Below are positions 9,132 to 18,072 of a stretch of 64,000 nucleotides of DNA, piece after piece. A program made the position numbers and the translations under genes. The notes beneath the pieces were generated by a model, which searched no databases, was not told where the DNA came from, and saw nothing but the letters and a program-made list of their open reading frames with translations. Every line of letters begins with the position of its first letter. Position 1 is the first letter of the stretch. The DNA is from Methanosarcina sp. UBA289 (GTDB taxonomy: Archaea; Halobacteriota; Methanosarcinia; Methanosarcinales; Methanosarcinaceae): the NCBI GenBank assembly GCA_002496565.1, contig DAKJ01000009.1:124001-188000 (forward strand), written 5' to 3'.

Positions 9132-10154
9132 ATGACATCTAGAGAAAGAGTTCTTGCAATGCTCAACGGAGAACCTGTGGATAGAATTCCGGTAATTTCA
9201 GGATCTGCAATGGTAGTAGAATACATACAAAAGAGTGGAGTAACGTGGCCTGAATATCACAGGAATGCTGAAATGATGGTAAGTGTTGCAAGCCTGATGC
9301 ATACGGATGCAGGGATTGATAATATTGTTGTGCCCTTTGGCATGTTTATAGAATCTATTGCCCTTGGACTTGAAGTTAACATGGGAGCAATTGATATACA
9401 GCCTTCAGTCAGAAGTGCCTTTGAAAAACCTGAAGATGTAAATTATGAACACTTTCTTGAAGACAGATATGTCCAGACTACAATTGAAGCCATAAAACTT
9501 GCAAAAGAAAAATTTCCTGATGCAGCAATTTGCTCTTTTCTTGTAGCTCCTGTCACTTTAGCGGGAAATCTTATGGGAGTAGAAAAACTTCCTGTGCTCA
9601 GTCTAAAATGCTTGAAACAGGAAAAGAAGATGAAAGAAATACAGGAATGGATCTCTACCGCCCTCCAGATAAACAAAATTTATGCGAGGGCCTGTATCAA
9701 GGCAGGAGCAGATGTGCTTTATTACTCAGATGCCTCTGCGTCTCCTAGTCTTGTTATGCCACAGTTTTATTACAACGCGGCAGTTCCTGCGACAAAGGAA
9801 CTTGGAGATTTCATCCATTCTCTGGGGTGTCCCTGGGAACTGCATATCTGTGGGCAAACACTGCCAATTATTGAGGGTATGGCCTCCACTGGAGCAAACT
9901 GTCTCAGTATAGAGCAGGCAGTCAAGATGAATGAAGCAACAAAACTTGCAGGTAAAGTACCAGTGGTTGGGAACGTGACCCCACTTCTTATGATTGAAGG
10001 TACAGAAGAACAGATCACAGGAGCAGTTAGGAAAGCCCTTGATGGTGGAGCAAAGGGAAGTATGCTTGGTTGTGGAACTCCCCCTCTCAGCACTTCTGAC
10101 AGGCTTAAAATGTGGGTCAGAGCCGCAAAAGAGTGGTCAATCGAGAACCTGTAA
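9132..10154 (+). CDS. MtaA/MtbA-family methylcobamide:CoM methyltransferase (orphan paralogue)
   Basis: A UroD-fold protein of about 340 residues. The zinc-thiol motif of MtaA/MtbA is present: His-x-Cys in WELHICGQT and the distal Cys in MLGCGTPP. The start TSRERVLAMLNGEPVDRIP is typical of the family. Such enzymes move a methyl group from a methylated corrinoid protein to coenzyme M. No corrinoid protein or substrate-specific methyltransferase gene lies nearby, so the substrate is open. The start is uncertain: ATG 9132 fits family alignments but GGAGG is only 2 bases away, while GTG 9123 and ATG 9093 are also in frame. A perfect hairpin follows at 10210-10245. Confidence 0.8.
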   Translation: MTSRERVLAMLNGEPVDRIPVISGSAMVVEYIQKSGVTWPEYHRNAEMMVSVASLMHTDAGIDNIVVPFGMFIESIALGLEVNMGAIDIQPSVRSAFEKPEDVNYEHFLEDRYVQTTIEAIKLAKEKFPDAAICSFLVAPVTLAGNLMGVEKLPVLSLKCLKQEKKMKEIQEWISTALQINKIYARACIKAGADVLYYSDASASPSLVMPQFYYNAAVPATKELGDFIHSLGCPWELHICGQTLPIIEGMASTGANCLSIEQAVKMNEATKLAGKVPVVGNVTPLLMIEGTEEQITGAVRKALDGGAKGSMLGCGTPPLSTSDRLKMWVRAAKEWSIENL

Positions 10155-10462
10155 ACTGGTCAGAAGAATTTGACATTTGGTAACAGATTCATTAGAATAA
10201 TTAGCATACCTGAACCTCCAAGTTTAATAGGAGCTTGGAGGTTCAGGACACCTGCTCTTCCGTTCTATATAACTCGACGATAATTAATTTTATATTTTAT
10301 AGTTTATATAGCGGATCAAAAAGTAAAAACTTGATTATTTAAAATTTTATTTCTTTGGAACTCATGTCCCTAATTGTCAATCAACTATTATCAATAACTT
10401 TTGTCAATCAAGTTTTTGACCTCAAAATTTTGGCATAAGCTAGAAAAAGAGATTAGTGAAAA
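10155..10462. other. Convergent intergenic region
   Basis: Apart from the hairpin at 10210-10245, this is AT-rich sequence without a supportable gene. Confidence 0.4.
10210..10245. terminator. Perfect inverted repeat between convergent genes
   Basis: CTGAACCTCCAAG and CTTGGAGGTTCAG form 13-bp arms around a 10-base loop, 55 bases after the methyltransferase stop codon and before the convergent cofD. No T-run follows directly, so it is either a bidirectional terminator or an RNA-stabilising hairpin. Confidence 0.65.
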
Positions 10463-11392
10463 TTAAGGACAGACAATAGTATCAAACAGCCCTACTACTA
10501 ATTCTGCCAGTTCCTTGCTTTTTTCAGTTGAAGTCATCAGGGTGTCAGCACGGGTAGCATGGCATCCAATTTTCTCAAATGCGAATTCATCCGCCTGATC
10601 TCGTTCATCGAAAACAAAGACATCCAAGAAATCCTGATAATATTCCGCAACCCCCATTGAAGAGACCTCAAGCCCCGACGCCTGCATCAATTTTCCGGCA
10701 GGCCCGCTTACAGGGGCATTGCCAATTATTGGACTGATTGCCACGACTTTTTTCTTTTGCAGCAGATTTTTCATGCCTGGAAGAGAAATGATAGGCCCTA
10801 TACTCGTAATAGGGTTACTTGGACCTATTAGGACGTTATCGTCATTTTCCAGGGCTTCGAGCACCTTTGGAGAAATTGAAGCTTCGGAAATTCCCGTTAT
10901 GTTAACATCCAACACTTCGGGTTCTCCATGCTTTCCGATCCAGAAATCCTGAAAATGCAGAATCGCTTCAGGGGTTTCTATATAAGTGGAAACAGGATCA
11001 TCAGACATGGGCAGAATCTTTGCATCAATTCCGAAAAGGGAAGCAAGCTCTAAAGTCGCGTCTGTAAGAGAGATTCCACTTCGTATAAAATTAGAGCGGA
11101 TGATATGGGTTGCTCTGTCACAGTCCCCAAGCTTCATGCTCTCCGTGACACCCAGTTTCTGCATACGCTCATAAGTCAGAAATGTGTCGTCTTTTATGCC
11201 CCACCATCTATTCCGATCGATCTGACCTGATAACAGATAGAGCACTGTATCCAAGTCAGGACAAATCAGATTTCCCGAAACCCAGAGGTCTTCGGCAGTA
11301 TTTACAACAACGGTCAGTTCCTCCGTTGGGAGGATCTCCTTGAGGCCATCAAGGAGTTTTGGAGTTCCGGTGCCGCCTGAAAATATAATCAT
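10463..11392 (-). CDS. cofD: 2-phospho-L-lactate transferase (F420 biosynthesis)
   Basis: CofD joins the lactyl-phosphate donor to the deazaflavin Fo to make F420-0. The protein starts with the characteristic IIFSGGTGTPKLLDGLK nucleotide-binding loop and contains VVNTAEDLWVSG, the DLDTVLYLLSG block and SPIIGNAPVSGPAGKLM, all strongly conserved in CofD/FbiA. The length of 309 residues is normal. It stands alone, divergent from the HD phosphohydrolase gene and separated from it by 113 bases that must hold both promoters. Confidence 0.95.
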   Translation of the reverse strand: MIIFSGGTGTPKLLDGLKEILPTEELTVVVNTAEDLWVSGNLICPDLDTVLYLLSGQIDRNRWWGIKDDTFLTYERMQKLGVTESMKLGDCDRATHIIRSNFIRSGISLTDATLELASLFGIDAKILPMSDDPVSTYIETPEAILHFQDFWIGKHGEPEVLDVNITGISEASISPKVLEALENDDNVLIGPSNPITSIGPIISLPGMKNLLQKKKVVAISPIIGNAPVSGPAGKLMQASGLEVSSMGVAEYYQDFLDVFVFDERDQADEFAFEKIGCHATRADTLMTSTEKSKELAELVVGLFDTIVCP

Positions 11393-11505
11393 GATAATAC
11401 CTTTTCCGGCTTTCTATTAAACTTTCGGGTAACGGTATTTCTGCAAAATCTACAGTACCTGAGTAATAGTAACAACAATATATAATGAGATCTGTCTAAA
11501 GAATA

Positions 11506-12702
11506 ATGAAGGTTGTCCTTGATCCTGTACACGGTTATATAGAGCTGGACGACTTAGCTCAGGATCTTCTTTCCATCCCTCAGATGCAGCGCCTAAGAAG
11601 GGTCAGACAGCTTGGGTTTTCAAACCTCGTTTACCCTGGAGCTAATCATTCTCGTTTTGAACACTCGCTTGGAACAATGCATCTTGCCTCCATGCTAACT
11701 AGAAGTCTCGATTCGATTGAAGAAGATAGGAAAACCGAAATAAAAGCTGCTGCTCTTCTGCACGATGTAGGGCACGGACCTTTTTCTCATGTTACCGAGA
11801 ATGTTATAGACAAATACACGCGGCGCAGGCACGATGATGTAAAAGAAATCCTGGGAAAGGGAGAAATAAAGGAAGTTTTGAGCAAATATGGAATTTCTCC
11901 AGGAAACCTTGTAAAGCACATAAAAGGAGAAACCTCTCTGGGGCAGATCCTTAGCAGCGAGATTGACGTGGATCGAATGGACTATCTTGTTCGAGACGCC
12001 CATTACACAGGCGTAGCCTTCGGGGTCGTAGATTACAACCGCCTGATAAATCAGATGAATTTTTATGAGGATAGACTCGTTGTAGACTACGGAGGATTGA
12101 AAGCTGCCGAATCTCTACTGGTCTCACGTTTCTGGATGAACGCGTCTGTATACTATCATCACGTAACCAGGATCTCGGAAGCTATGTGTTCCAGATCGGT
12201 GGAGTACATGATAGAAAATAATGAGCTTGATCCGTTCAAGCTCAGGCAGATGGATGATATAGACCTTGTTGCGTCCATGAGAAAAGCAACCGGATACGCA
12301 GGAGAACTTTCACGGCTGCTGGATGCCCGTAAACTCTATAAGCGGGCACTATACGTAGGCCTGGTAGATGTAGGAAAAGCCGTACTCAGACATCGCGACC
12401 GGATACGAAGGGTAGAAAAAGAGATTGCAGAGCTAGCAGGAATTGATCCTGAGTATGTGCTTGTAGATATTCCGAAGATGCCTGAAATGGTGGAAATGCA
12501 GGCAATGATAAAGACTGATCACAAAATGATCCCTCTTAATGAAGCTTCCCATTTTGTATCTATCCTGCAGGAAGCTCATATGGATAACTGGAGAATGGGG
12601 GTATATAGTCCGAAAGAGCACTGTGAGGCTGTAGGAAAAGCCGCCAGAGATTATTTTGAGGTTAAAAAGCCCATAAAACAGTTTAAACTAAGTGATCTCT
12701 GA
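11506..12702 (+). CDS. HD-domain phosphohydrolase, SAMHD1/dNTPase-like
   Basis: A 398-residue protein with the HD-superfamily metal site: FEHSLGTMHLA, then AALLHDVGHGPFSH and a distal Asp in SSEIDVDRMDYLVRDA. The DRMDYLxRD block is typical of the SAMHD1/dGTPase-like branch, which hydrolyses (d)NTPs. The exact substrate is not visible. The start MKVVLDPVHGYIELDD is that of the archaeal family. It heads a plus-strand group with the LpdD-like gene and ubiX; the first gap is about 60 bases. Confidence 0.85.
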   Translation: MKVVLDPVHGYIELDDLAQDLLSIPQMQRLRRVRQLGFSNLVYPGANHSRFEHSLGTMHLASMLTRSLDSIEEDRKTEIKAAALLHDVGHGPFSHVTENVIDKYTRRRHDDVKEILGKGEIKEVLSKYGISPGNLVKHIKGETSLGQILSSEIDVDRMDYLVRDAHYTGVAFGVVDYNRLINQMNFYEDRLVVDYGGLKAAESLLVSRFWMNASVYYHHVTRISEAMCSRSVEYMIENNELDPFKLRQMDDIDLVASMRKATGYAGELSRLLDARKLYKRALYVGLVDVGKAVLRHRDRIRRVEKEIAELAGIDPEYVLVDIPKMPEMVEMQAMIKTDHKMIPLNEASHFVSILQEAHMDNWRMGVYSPKEHCEAVGKAARDYFEVKKPIKQFKLSDL

Positions 12703-12761
12703 AGGTAGAATAAAAGAAAAATAGAATTTAAAAAAGGAACTTTAAGGGCAGAGGTAGGAAT

Positions 12762-13151
12762 TTGTTCCAGATTAAACGAAAAGTGGGAAAAATCAAAATT
12801 GTACTTGAGGTAAAAAAGGTCGGAGAAGATTACCTGCTGACCCTTACAGGTGGAGAAGAACATGTGGGAGCTGTTGCCGTAGGGCTTTTTGACGAAAAAA
12901 GTCAGAGAGCAAGTTCATCGGTAATAACAATGTCCGGTCATCGAGAAGAATATCTTGCCCTTGATGGGGCAAGGAAGGTAAGCAAGGCCACAAGGAGGAC
13001 TTCGGTATTTGTTGCCGGAATACACCAGGATAATATAAGCTCTGAAGAAATAAGGGATATAGTCTCAACTGCAGGAGAAATGGTGGAAAGCTTCATTGCC
13101 TTTTACGAAAAAGGAAACGAACTGGAAGGGCAAGATAAAGATTTGAAATAA
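12762..13151 (+). CDS. LpdD-like protein (putative prenylated-flavin chaperone), TTG start
   Basis: A 129-residue protein starting at TTG 12762, chosen because GAGGTAGG lies directly upstream and no ATG is in frame. It has GGEEHVGAVAVGLFD, SSSVITMSGHREEYLALDGARKV and a C-terminal helix. I recognise it as the LpdD-like family that accompanies UbiX and is proposed to help deliver prenylated FMN to UbiD-type decarboxylases. The ubiX start follows 17 bases later, which supports a shared role. The functional call rests on family recognition and context, not on catalytic residues. Confidence 0.6.
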   Translation: MFQIKRKVGKIKIVLEVKKVGEDYLLTLTGGEEHVGAVAVGLFDEKSQRASSSVITMSGHREEYLALDGARKVSKATRRTSVFVAGIHQDNISSEEIRDIVSTAGEMVESFIAFYEKGNELEGQDKDLK

Positions 13152-13167
13152 TTGACGGCAGGATAAA

Positions 13168-13722
13168 ATGGAGATAACGGTAGGAATCAGCGGAGCCTCA
13201 GGGGTTCAGTATGGAATTCGCCTTCTTGAAGTACTGGCGGAAAGAGGAATTAAAACCCATCTGGTTTTGACGGATGCCGCAAGCCAGATTATTGGGATCG
13301 AAACGGATTACACGCCAGAGGCAGTGGAAAAACTTGCAACCTGGAGCTATGCCCAGAAGGATTTTTCAGCGCCAATTGCCAGCGGCTCTTATAGGACAAA
13401 CGGAATGGTTATCGCTCCTTGCAGCATGAAAACCCTTGCAGCCGTAGCAAATGGGCTATCCGATACTCTCCTTACGAGAGCTGCAGATGTCTGCCTCAAA
13501 GAGGAGAGAAAACTTATACTGATGACCCGGGAAACTCCGCTTAGCCTTATACACATTGAAAATATGCTTCGGGCTAAAAAAGCAGGAGCGAGTATTCTTC
13601 CAGCCTGTCCGGGCTTCTATTCGCGACCTAAAACCCTTGAAGACCTGATAGATATCATGGTAGGAAGGGCACTCGACCTGCTCGGGATAGAAAACGAGAT
13701 CTATCACCGCTGGAAACAATGA
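13168..13722 (+). CDS. ubiX: Flavin prenyltransferase UbiX
   Basis: UbiX attaches a dimethylallyl group to FMN to make the prenylated flavin used by UbiD decarboxylases. The sequence begins MEITVGISGASGVQYGIRLLE, the FMN-binding motif of the family. It contains GMVIAPCSMKTLAAVANG and the RETPLSLIHIENM segment with conserved Arg, and it ends in the FYSRPKTLEDLIDIMVGRALDLLGI block. The length of 184 residues is usual. It is preceded by GGCAGGA and closely follows the LpdD-like gene. No UbiD gene is in the window, so its client enzyme lies elsewhere. Confidence 0.93.
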   Translation: MEITVGISGASGVQYGIRLLEVLAERGIKTHLVLTDAASQIIGIETDYTPEAVEKLATWSYAQKDFSAPIASGSYRTNGMVIAPCSMKTLAAVANGLSDTLLTRAADVCLKEERKLILMTRETPLSLIHIENMLRAKKAGASILPACPGFYSRPKTLEDLIDIMVGRALDLLGIENEIYHRWKQ

Positions 13723-13844
13723 AAAGAACCTCATAGAATCAGGGAAAAATTAGGAATTCCAGAAAGATAAGTCAGAAGAAATTTTGATTTTCCGAAGAAA
13801 ATTTTTGAGAGATCGTGTCACAGGCCTATGTTCTAACGAAAGCT

Positions 13845-13852
13845 ATATAAAG
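13845..13852 (+). promoter_or_regulatory. TATA box of tRNA-Pro
   Basis: TATATAAA preceded by a purine-rich CGAAAGC (BRE-like) lies about 31-38 bases upstream of the mature tRNA, consistent with an archaeal TATA box serving the tRNA gene with a short 5' leader. Confidence 0.6.
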
Positions 13853-13882
13853 GATAATCTCCTTTGAGAGGAAGTACCCCTT

Positions 13883-13957
13883 GGGATAGTAGGGTAGCTT
13901 GGTCCATCCTCGAGCGTTTGGGACGCTTGGACCGCGGTTCAAATCCGCGCTATCCCA
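13883..13957 (+). tRNA. tRNA-Pro (anticodon TGG)
   Basis: GGGATAG at 13883 pairs with CTATCCC ending at 13956, followed by discriminator A; CCA is not encoded. The anticodon stem GAGCG/CGCTT encloses the loop TTTGGGA, giving anticodon TGG for CCA codons. The T-arm contains GGTTCAAATCC with its CGCG stem. No intron is apparent. A TATA box lies upstream and a T-rich stretch follows the 3' end. Confidence 0.95.
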
Positions 13958-14355
13958 TTTACATATTTTTCTAATGTATTTATTCTGTATCTAGGTTAGA
14001 ATTATTATTTTCGAACTCTGAGATTTTTTCCTTCTCTCTCGCTATCATTTATAAGTACTTGATTATTGATCAAATGACACATGACTATGTTTTCCATTAG
14101 GAGATAGGCATCTAGTTTTAGATTTTCTTTGACATGAAAATGCCTGTAAATGTTTTCACTTATTTGTGCTTGTTACTCGAAGAATACCATGCTCATTTTT
14201 CATAATTTATCCATCCCACTTTTCACAGTAAATATTCGTTTTCGAAAACGTTGCAGATTTAGGTATCCAGAGAAGAATCCAAAACATTCCCAAACATTAA
14301 AAAAATTTTTATACATAAACATACTAAATATATTAAGAAATTGGAGGAAAGAAAA
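13958..14355. other. Spacer between tRNA-Pro and a small membrane ORF
   Basis: T-rich sequence after the tRNA, then AT-rich DNA without a convincing gene. A TATA-like TTTTATACATAAA at about 14307-14319 may drive the small ORF at 14356. Confidence 0.35.
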
Positions 14356-14487
14356 GTGAATTTTTTGGAGAAAATGGATATTTTCTGGTACCAGTTGGGT
14401 AAATTAATCAAATTATCAGTATGCATATTTCTTCTGCTAATTTTAGTTTGGACACTGTCTAGAATAATGGAAAGCATCCTCCAGTAA
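14356..14487 (+). CDS. Small single-pass membrane protein (43 aa), GTG start
   Basis: GTG at 14356 is preceded by GGAGGAAAG at 14343-14351, one of the better ribosome binding sites here. The frame encodes MNFLEKMDIFWYQLGKLIK, then a hydrophobic segment (LSVCIFLLLILVW), and ends RIMESILQ before TAA. A TATA-like element lies about 40 bases upstream. I recognise no family. The combination of promoter, binding site and one clean transmembrane helix makes it a plausible small gene. Confidence 0.5.
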   Translation: MNFLEKMDIFWYQLGKLIKLSVCIFLLLILVWTLSRIMESILQ

Positions 14488-15260
14488 TGAATAGTATTTA
14501 GCCTAATGGCTTTCAGCCACAATTTCACTTAAATATCAGAACCAGACCCTCCTCAGCTTAGCGAAGTTTTCACATAGCTCAAACCAAACCAAAAATCCAC
14601 AACAGTGAGAATCACATCATAAAATCCAGAGTACTCCAAAAGGCCATATTTGCTTTGTTTTACTAGATTTGAAAGCTGCCTTTATTGCAAGCTTTCAGTA
14701 ACTTACTTTCAGGGCTCATTTTCTACAAATTTCTTTTTTGAAGTTTCCGTTTAACTGAATATCTGTAATATAAAAATTATACTTCAAAGAAAATATAGAA
14801 TAAGATAAATAATTGATTGAGCATATTTAGTAACAGATTATGAAAAACATTTATAGCGATGTACATATAATATAAATTTGAGCTGTATAAATTACGATGT
14901 TGTATAAGTAGGGGAAAAACGGGGATAAAATAAATTAATTTGTACTCGGGTAAAAAATTTTTACCTTAAAACGGGTACTCAAAAACAATACATTTTGAAT
15001 ATTTAAATTATGATTTAGAGAAAACCGCTGTACAAGTAATACACTTTTGGCATTTTGTATTAACCGAAGAAAAAAGAGAAATTTTGTTGTTAAGAGGGTT
15101 TTAGCCTGGCAAATTATCGGGAAGACAGCAGGTTCTCTTGGTTATTTTTTATGAACCTAATATAAGGAAGGCAAATAATCTTTCGCTAGCAGGAGAAAAT
15201 TCTCCGGTTGAGGTTTATGAAAATAATAATACCTGTACTTTATGAAAGTGAGGTAATATC
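14488..15260. other. Long non-coding stretch upstream of the PKD propeller gene
   Basis: No gene is supported in these 773 bases. Structures seen are an inverted repeat GAAAGCT/AGCTTTC around 14671-14696 and a perfect 17-bp palindrome GGTAAAAA-A-TTTTTACC at 14949-14965. A GAGGTAATATC ribosome binding site lies at the far end for the gene at 15261. Confidence 0.4.
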
Positions 15261-17099
15261 GTGAAAATTAGTCCAAGAGTGGTATATCTGTTAATAGTCT
15301 TTAATTTTCTGATGATTATGACATCAAACGTAACAGTTGCGGATACCCTGGAAGCTGGGAAATTAACAAAGGTAGCCTCCAATGTTGCGTCTGATTCAAA
15401 TCCAGTTTGGTCTCCAGATGGGAAAGAAATCCTTTTCTCACGGGAAGATGGGCTGTATAAGGTATTTTTAGGTGGTTCGGGAGAAAAGAAGCTTACCTCT
15501 ACAATGGGAGATAATTTTACTTCCTGTTATGCATGGTCTCCAGATGGAAGCAAAATTTCGTATATTGAAAACAGATACGATGACACTAATGGGCCGACGA
15601 GTGATTTATGGGTAATGAATGCAGACGGGACAGGAAAAACCCAATTGCTCGACACAGCGTGGTATAAATATTATTATATATACACCTGGTATCCCACAGG
15701 TTCAAAAATACTCTACGCTGAGATTTATGAAGAGATTGGGGGCTCCTATTGGGAAATGGATTCCGATGGATTCGATAAACATACCCTTGGGAACATAGGT
15801 ATTGCTAGCAGTATTGCCCTATCACCCGATGCATCAAAAATAGCAGTTTGTACGCATGGGCCGGCTGACATTGACTATTATATTGATAGTGGAAAGATAG
15901 GTAAAGATTTGACCAGGTCTCAACCTGGATTAATTGCTCATCAAACTCAATCCAAGCAGTCACAGATATGGTCTCCAGATGGTTCAAAAATAGTATACTA
16001 TGCAGGGGAAGGTGAATCCTATTATGAGGGTGGAAACTCGGAGATATATACGATAAAAGCTGACGGGACCGGAAAAACTCAAATTACCTCAGACTCGGCA
16101 AATGCTAATTCTCCTATATTCTCACCGGATGGAAGTAAAATCGTATTTGTATCGAATAAGGCTGGCAGTAAAGACATATGGATTATGAACGCCGACGGAA
16201 AAAATAAAGCGCAGCTAACATCAGATTCAGCATCGGATTCGTTTCCGGTATGGAGCCCAGATGGCAAAAAAATTGCTTTTTGGTCTGATAGAGAAGGAAA
16301 AAATAGTATATACATTATGCCAATAGAAAACGAAAACTCGCCAATTGCTGCCTTCTCTGCATCTCCAACTTCAGAAAACGCACCGCTGAAAGTTAGTTTT
16401 ACTGACAAAAGCACAGGAGCACCCACCTCATGGAAATGGAGCTTTGGAGATGGAAAATCTTCAACATCCAAGAGTCCTGCATATACCTACAGTAAAGCCG
16501 GAAATTACACTGTCAGTTTAACGGTAAAGAATGCAGCCGGAACAAATACCAAAACAATAGAGAATTATATAACTGTAAAAGCAGCTCCACAAAAACCGGT
16601 TGCTGCTTTCTCTGCAGCGCCTACCTCCGGAAATGCTCCACTGAAAGTAACATTTACTGACAAGAGTACAGGCTCACCTACATCATGGAAATGGACTTTT
16701 GGAGACGGAACAACTTCAACAGTTAAGAATCCTGTACATACATACAGCAAGGCAGGAAAATATACTGTCAGCTTAACAGTAAAGAACGCTGTCGGAACAA
16801 ACACCAAAACAATAAATAACTATATTATCACAACCGCTTTGAAAGCTCCAGTTGCTGCTTTTTCTGCTGCTCCGACCTCCGGAAAAGCCCCACTGAAAGT
16901 GCAGTTTACCGACAAGAGCACAGGATCACCAACTTCGTGGAAATGGAACTTTGGGGATGGCACATATTCAACAGCCAGAAGTCCTGCGCACACATACAGC
17001 AAGGCAGGAAAATACACTGTCAGCTTAACAGTGAAGAATGCTAAAGGCAGTAATACTAAAACTATTTCTGGCTATATCATAGCCTCTAAAAACAAATAA
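15261..17099 (+). CDS. Exported TolB-like beta-propeller protein with three PKD domains
   Basis: The start is GTG 15261 with GAGGTAATATC in front. A signal peptide (VVYLLIVFNFLMIMTSN...VADT) is followed by about six TolB/PD40-type blades marked by SNPVWSPDGKEILFS, AWSPDGSKISYI, SPIFSPDGSKIVFVS and FPVWSPDGKKIAFWS. Three near-identical PKD domains follow (PTSWKWSFGDG, YTVSLTVKNA), about 80 residues each. No sortase, PGF or C-terminal membrane anchor is visible; the chain ends YIIASKNK, so it may be released or held non-covalently in the S-layer. The role is probably cell-surface binding. A strong terminator follows at 17175-17199. Confidence 0.88.
   Translation: MKISPRVVYLLIVFNFLMIMTSNVTVADTLEAGKLTKVASNVASDSNPVWSPDGKEILFSREDGLYKVFLGGSGEKKLTSTMGDNFTSCYAWSPDGSKISYIENRYDDTNGPTSDLWVMNADGTGKTQLLDTAWYKYYYIYTWYPTGSKILYAEIYEEIGGSYWEMDSDGFDKHTLGNIGIASSIALSPDASKIAVCTHGPADIDYYIDSGKIGKDLTRSQPGLIAHQTQSKQSQIWSPDGSKIVYYAGEGESYYEGGNSEIYTIKADGTGKTQITSDSANANSPIFSPDGSKIVFVSNKAGSKDIWIMNADGKNKAQLTSDSASDSFPVWSPDGKKIAFWSDREGKNSIYIMPIENENSPIAAFSASPTSENAPLKVSFTDKSTGAPTSWKWSFGDGKSSTSKSPAYTYSKAGNYTVSLTVKNAAGTNTKTIENYITVKAAPQKPVAAFSAAPTSGNAPLKVTFTDKSTGSPTSWKWTFGDGTTSTVKNPVHTYSKAGKYTVSLTVKNAVGTNTKTINNYIITTALKAPVAAFSAAPTSGKAPLKVQFTDKSTGSPTSWKWNFGDGTYSTARSPAHTYSKAGKYTVSLTVKNAKGSNTKTISGYIIASKNK
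16336..17090 (+). repeat. Three tandem PKD-coding repeats
   Basis: Three units of about 245-255 bp, beginning near 16336, 16594 and 16846, encode near-identical PKD domains. Long identical stretches such as the TCATGGAAATGGA region recur. Recent duplication or homogenisation is likely, and the two PKD units at 19480-19960 in the subtilisin gene belong to the same pool. Confidence 0.8.
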
Positions 17100-17174
17100 C
17101 TAAGATTAAAAAAACGAAAGGGTAAATTTCAAAGGATAAAGAAGGAGTAGTAATCAAATTTGGAAAAAATTTCA

Positions 17175-17199
17175 GGTTATCTAAAACAGTTAGATAACC
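17175..17199 (+). terminator. Intrinsic-type terminator after the PKD propeller gene
   Basis: GGTTATCTAA and TTAGATAACC form perfect 10-bp arms with a 5-base loop, directly followed by ATTTTTTG. It lies 76 bases after the stop codon at 17099. Confidence 0.75.
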
Positions 17200-17586
17200 A
17201 TTTTTTGAAGAGTGTTTATGCTCCGGCACATAGATTCCTCGTGATTTGGAAGATAAGTGAACTGCAGAAAAACACCCTTGGATTTCCTTTCTCCACTCTT
17301 TCTCACACTTTCCTTTATTATGAGATATAAATAATTAAAGTAAGATGATTATGAAGTTTTTGTATAATTAAACTTGAGTGGTTACCAAGCTCGAATAATC
17401 AAATAAAGAATGGGTAAAATATGAATAATTAAGAGATCAAAAATATATAAGAGGAATAAGTATTTTATATTAATCCAAAAAATACAATTATTCTCCTTAT
17501 TACATATTTTTTTATTAACAGATAAGAAATATTATATCCCGAGTTATCTAAGTAAACAGTAGAGTATATTTTCAGTAAGGTCCAAG

Positions 17587-17614
17587 TCTAAATCTAAATC
17601 TAAATCTAAATCTA
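17587..17614. repeat. TCTAAA hexanucleotide microsatellite
   Basis: TCTAAA is repeated four full times plus a partial fifth copy. It is non-coding and lies about 460 bases upstream of the subtilisin gene. Confidence 0.85.
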
Positions 17615-18072
17615 TCCAATTATCGGACTCGAGATAAGCGAAAGCATCTTAAAAATTGAAGTATGTATTGACTATACATTCGACACATAAAATAAAAATA
17701 TTGATATTATAATTTTTTTTATATTCTGTTTCAATAGTTTATCTCTGTTTTTTATATTATAAAGCAGTTTTTTATAGTCTAGTCTGGCTAATGAATTTAT
17801 TTTTGTGGCGTCTCTTCTTGATTATACCTTATAATAAAGCACTAAATGTATAAGTTCAGAAGTATTTTATATCTGGACACCAATCATTAAATGATTTCTG
17901 TATCTGTAAAAAAGTTGAGTGCCTGCAGATTAGTCTTAAAACATCATTAACCGGACAAAGGCTCGGTATTATAATACTTTTGATTGCAGGCTCTGGAAAC
18001 ATAAGTGGTTGGTTACAGAAAGCCATATCCCATAGTGAAATAGGAATGAATATTGGAAAGGAGTGTGAATAG

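Larger units (their letters stand above)
17100..18072. other. Long AT-rich spacer between the two PKD protein genes
   Basis: Nearly 1 kb without a credible ORF. It contains the terminator at 17175-17199 and a TCTAAA hexamer run at 17587-17614. It ends with GGAG at about 18058-18062, which serves the GTG start at 18073. Confidence 0.45.

Noticed and set aside
14150..14359. 69-residue plus-strand frame before the small membrane ORF
   Set aside because: It spans the probable promoter and binding site of the ORF at 14356 and has no start signal of its own.
17587..17614. Possible CRISPR or structured array from the TCTAAA run
   Set aside because: It is a simple six-base microsatellite with no spacers. 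No CRISPR array or cas gene was seen anywhere in the window.
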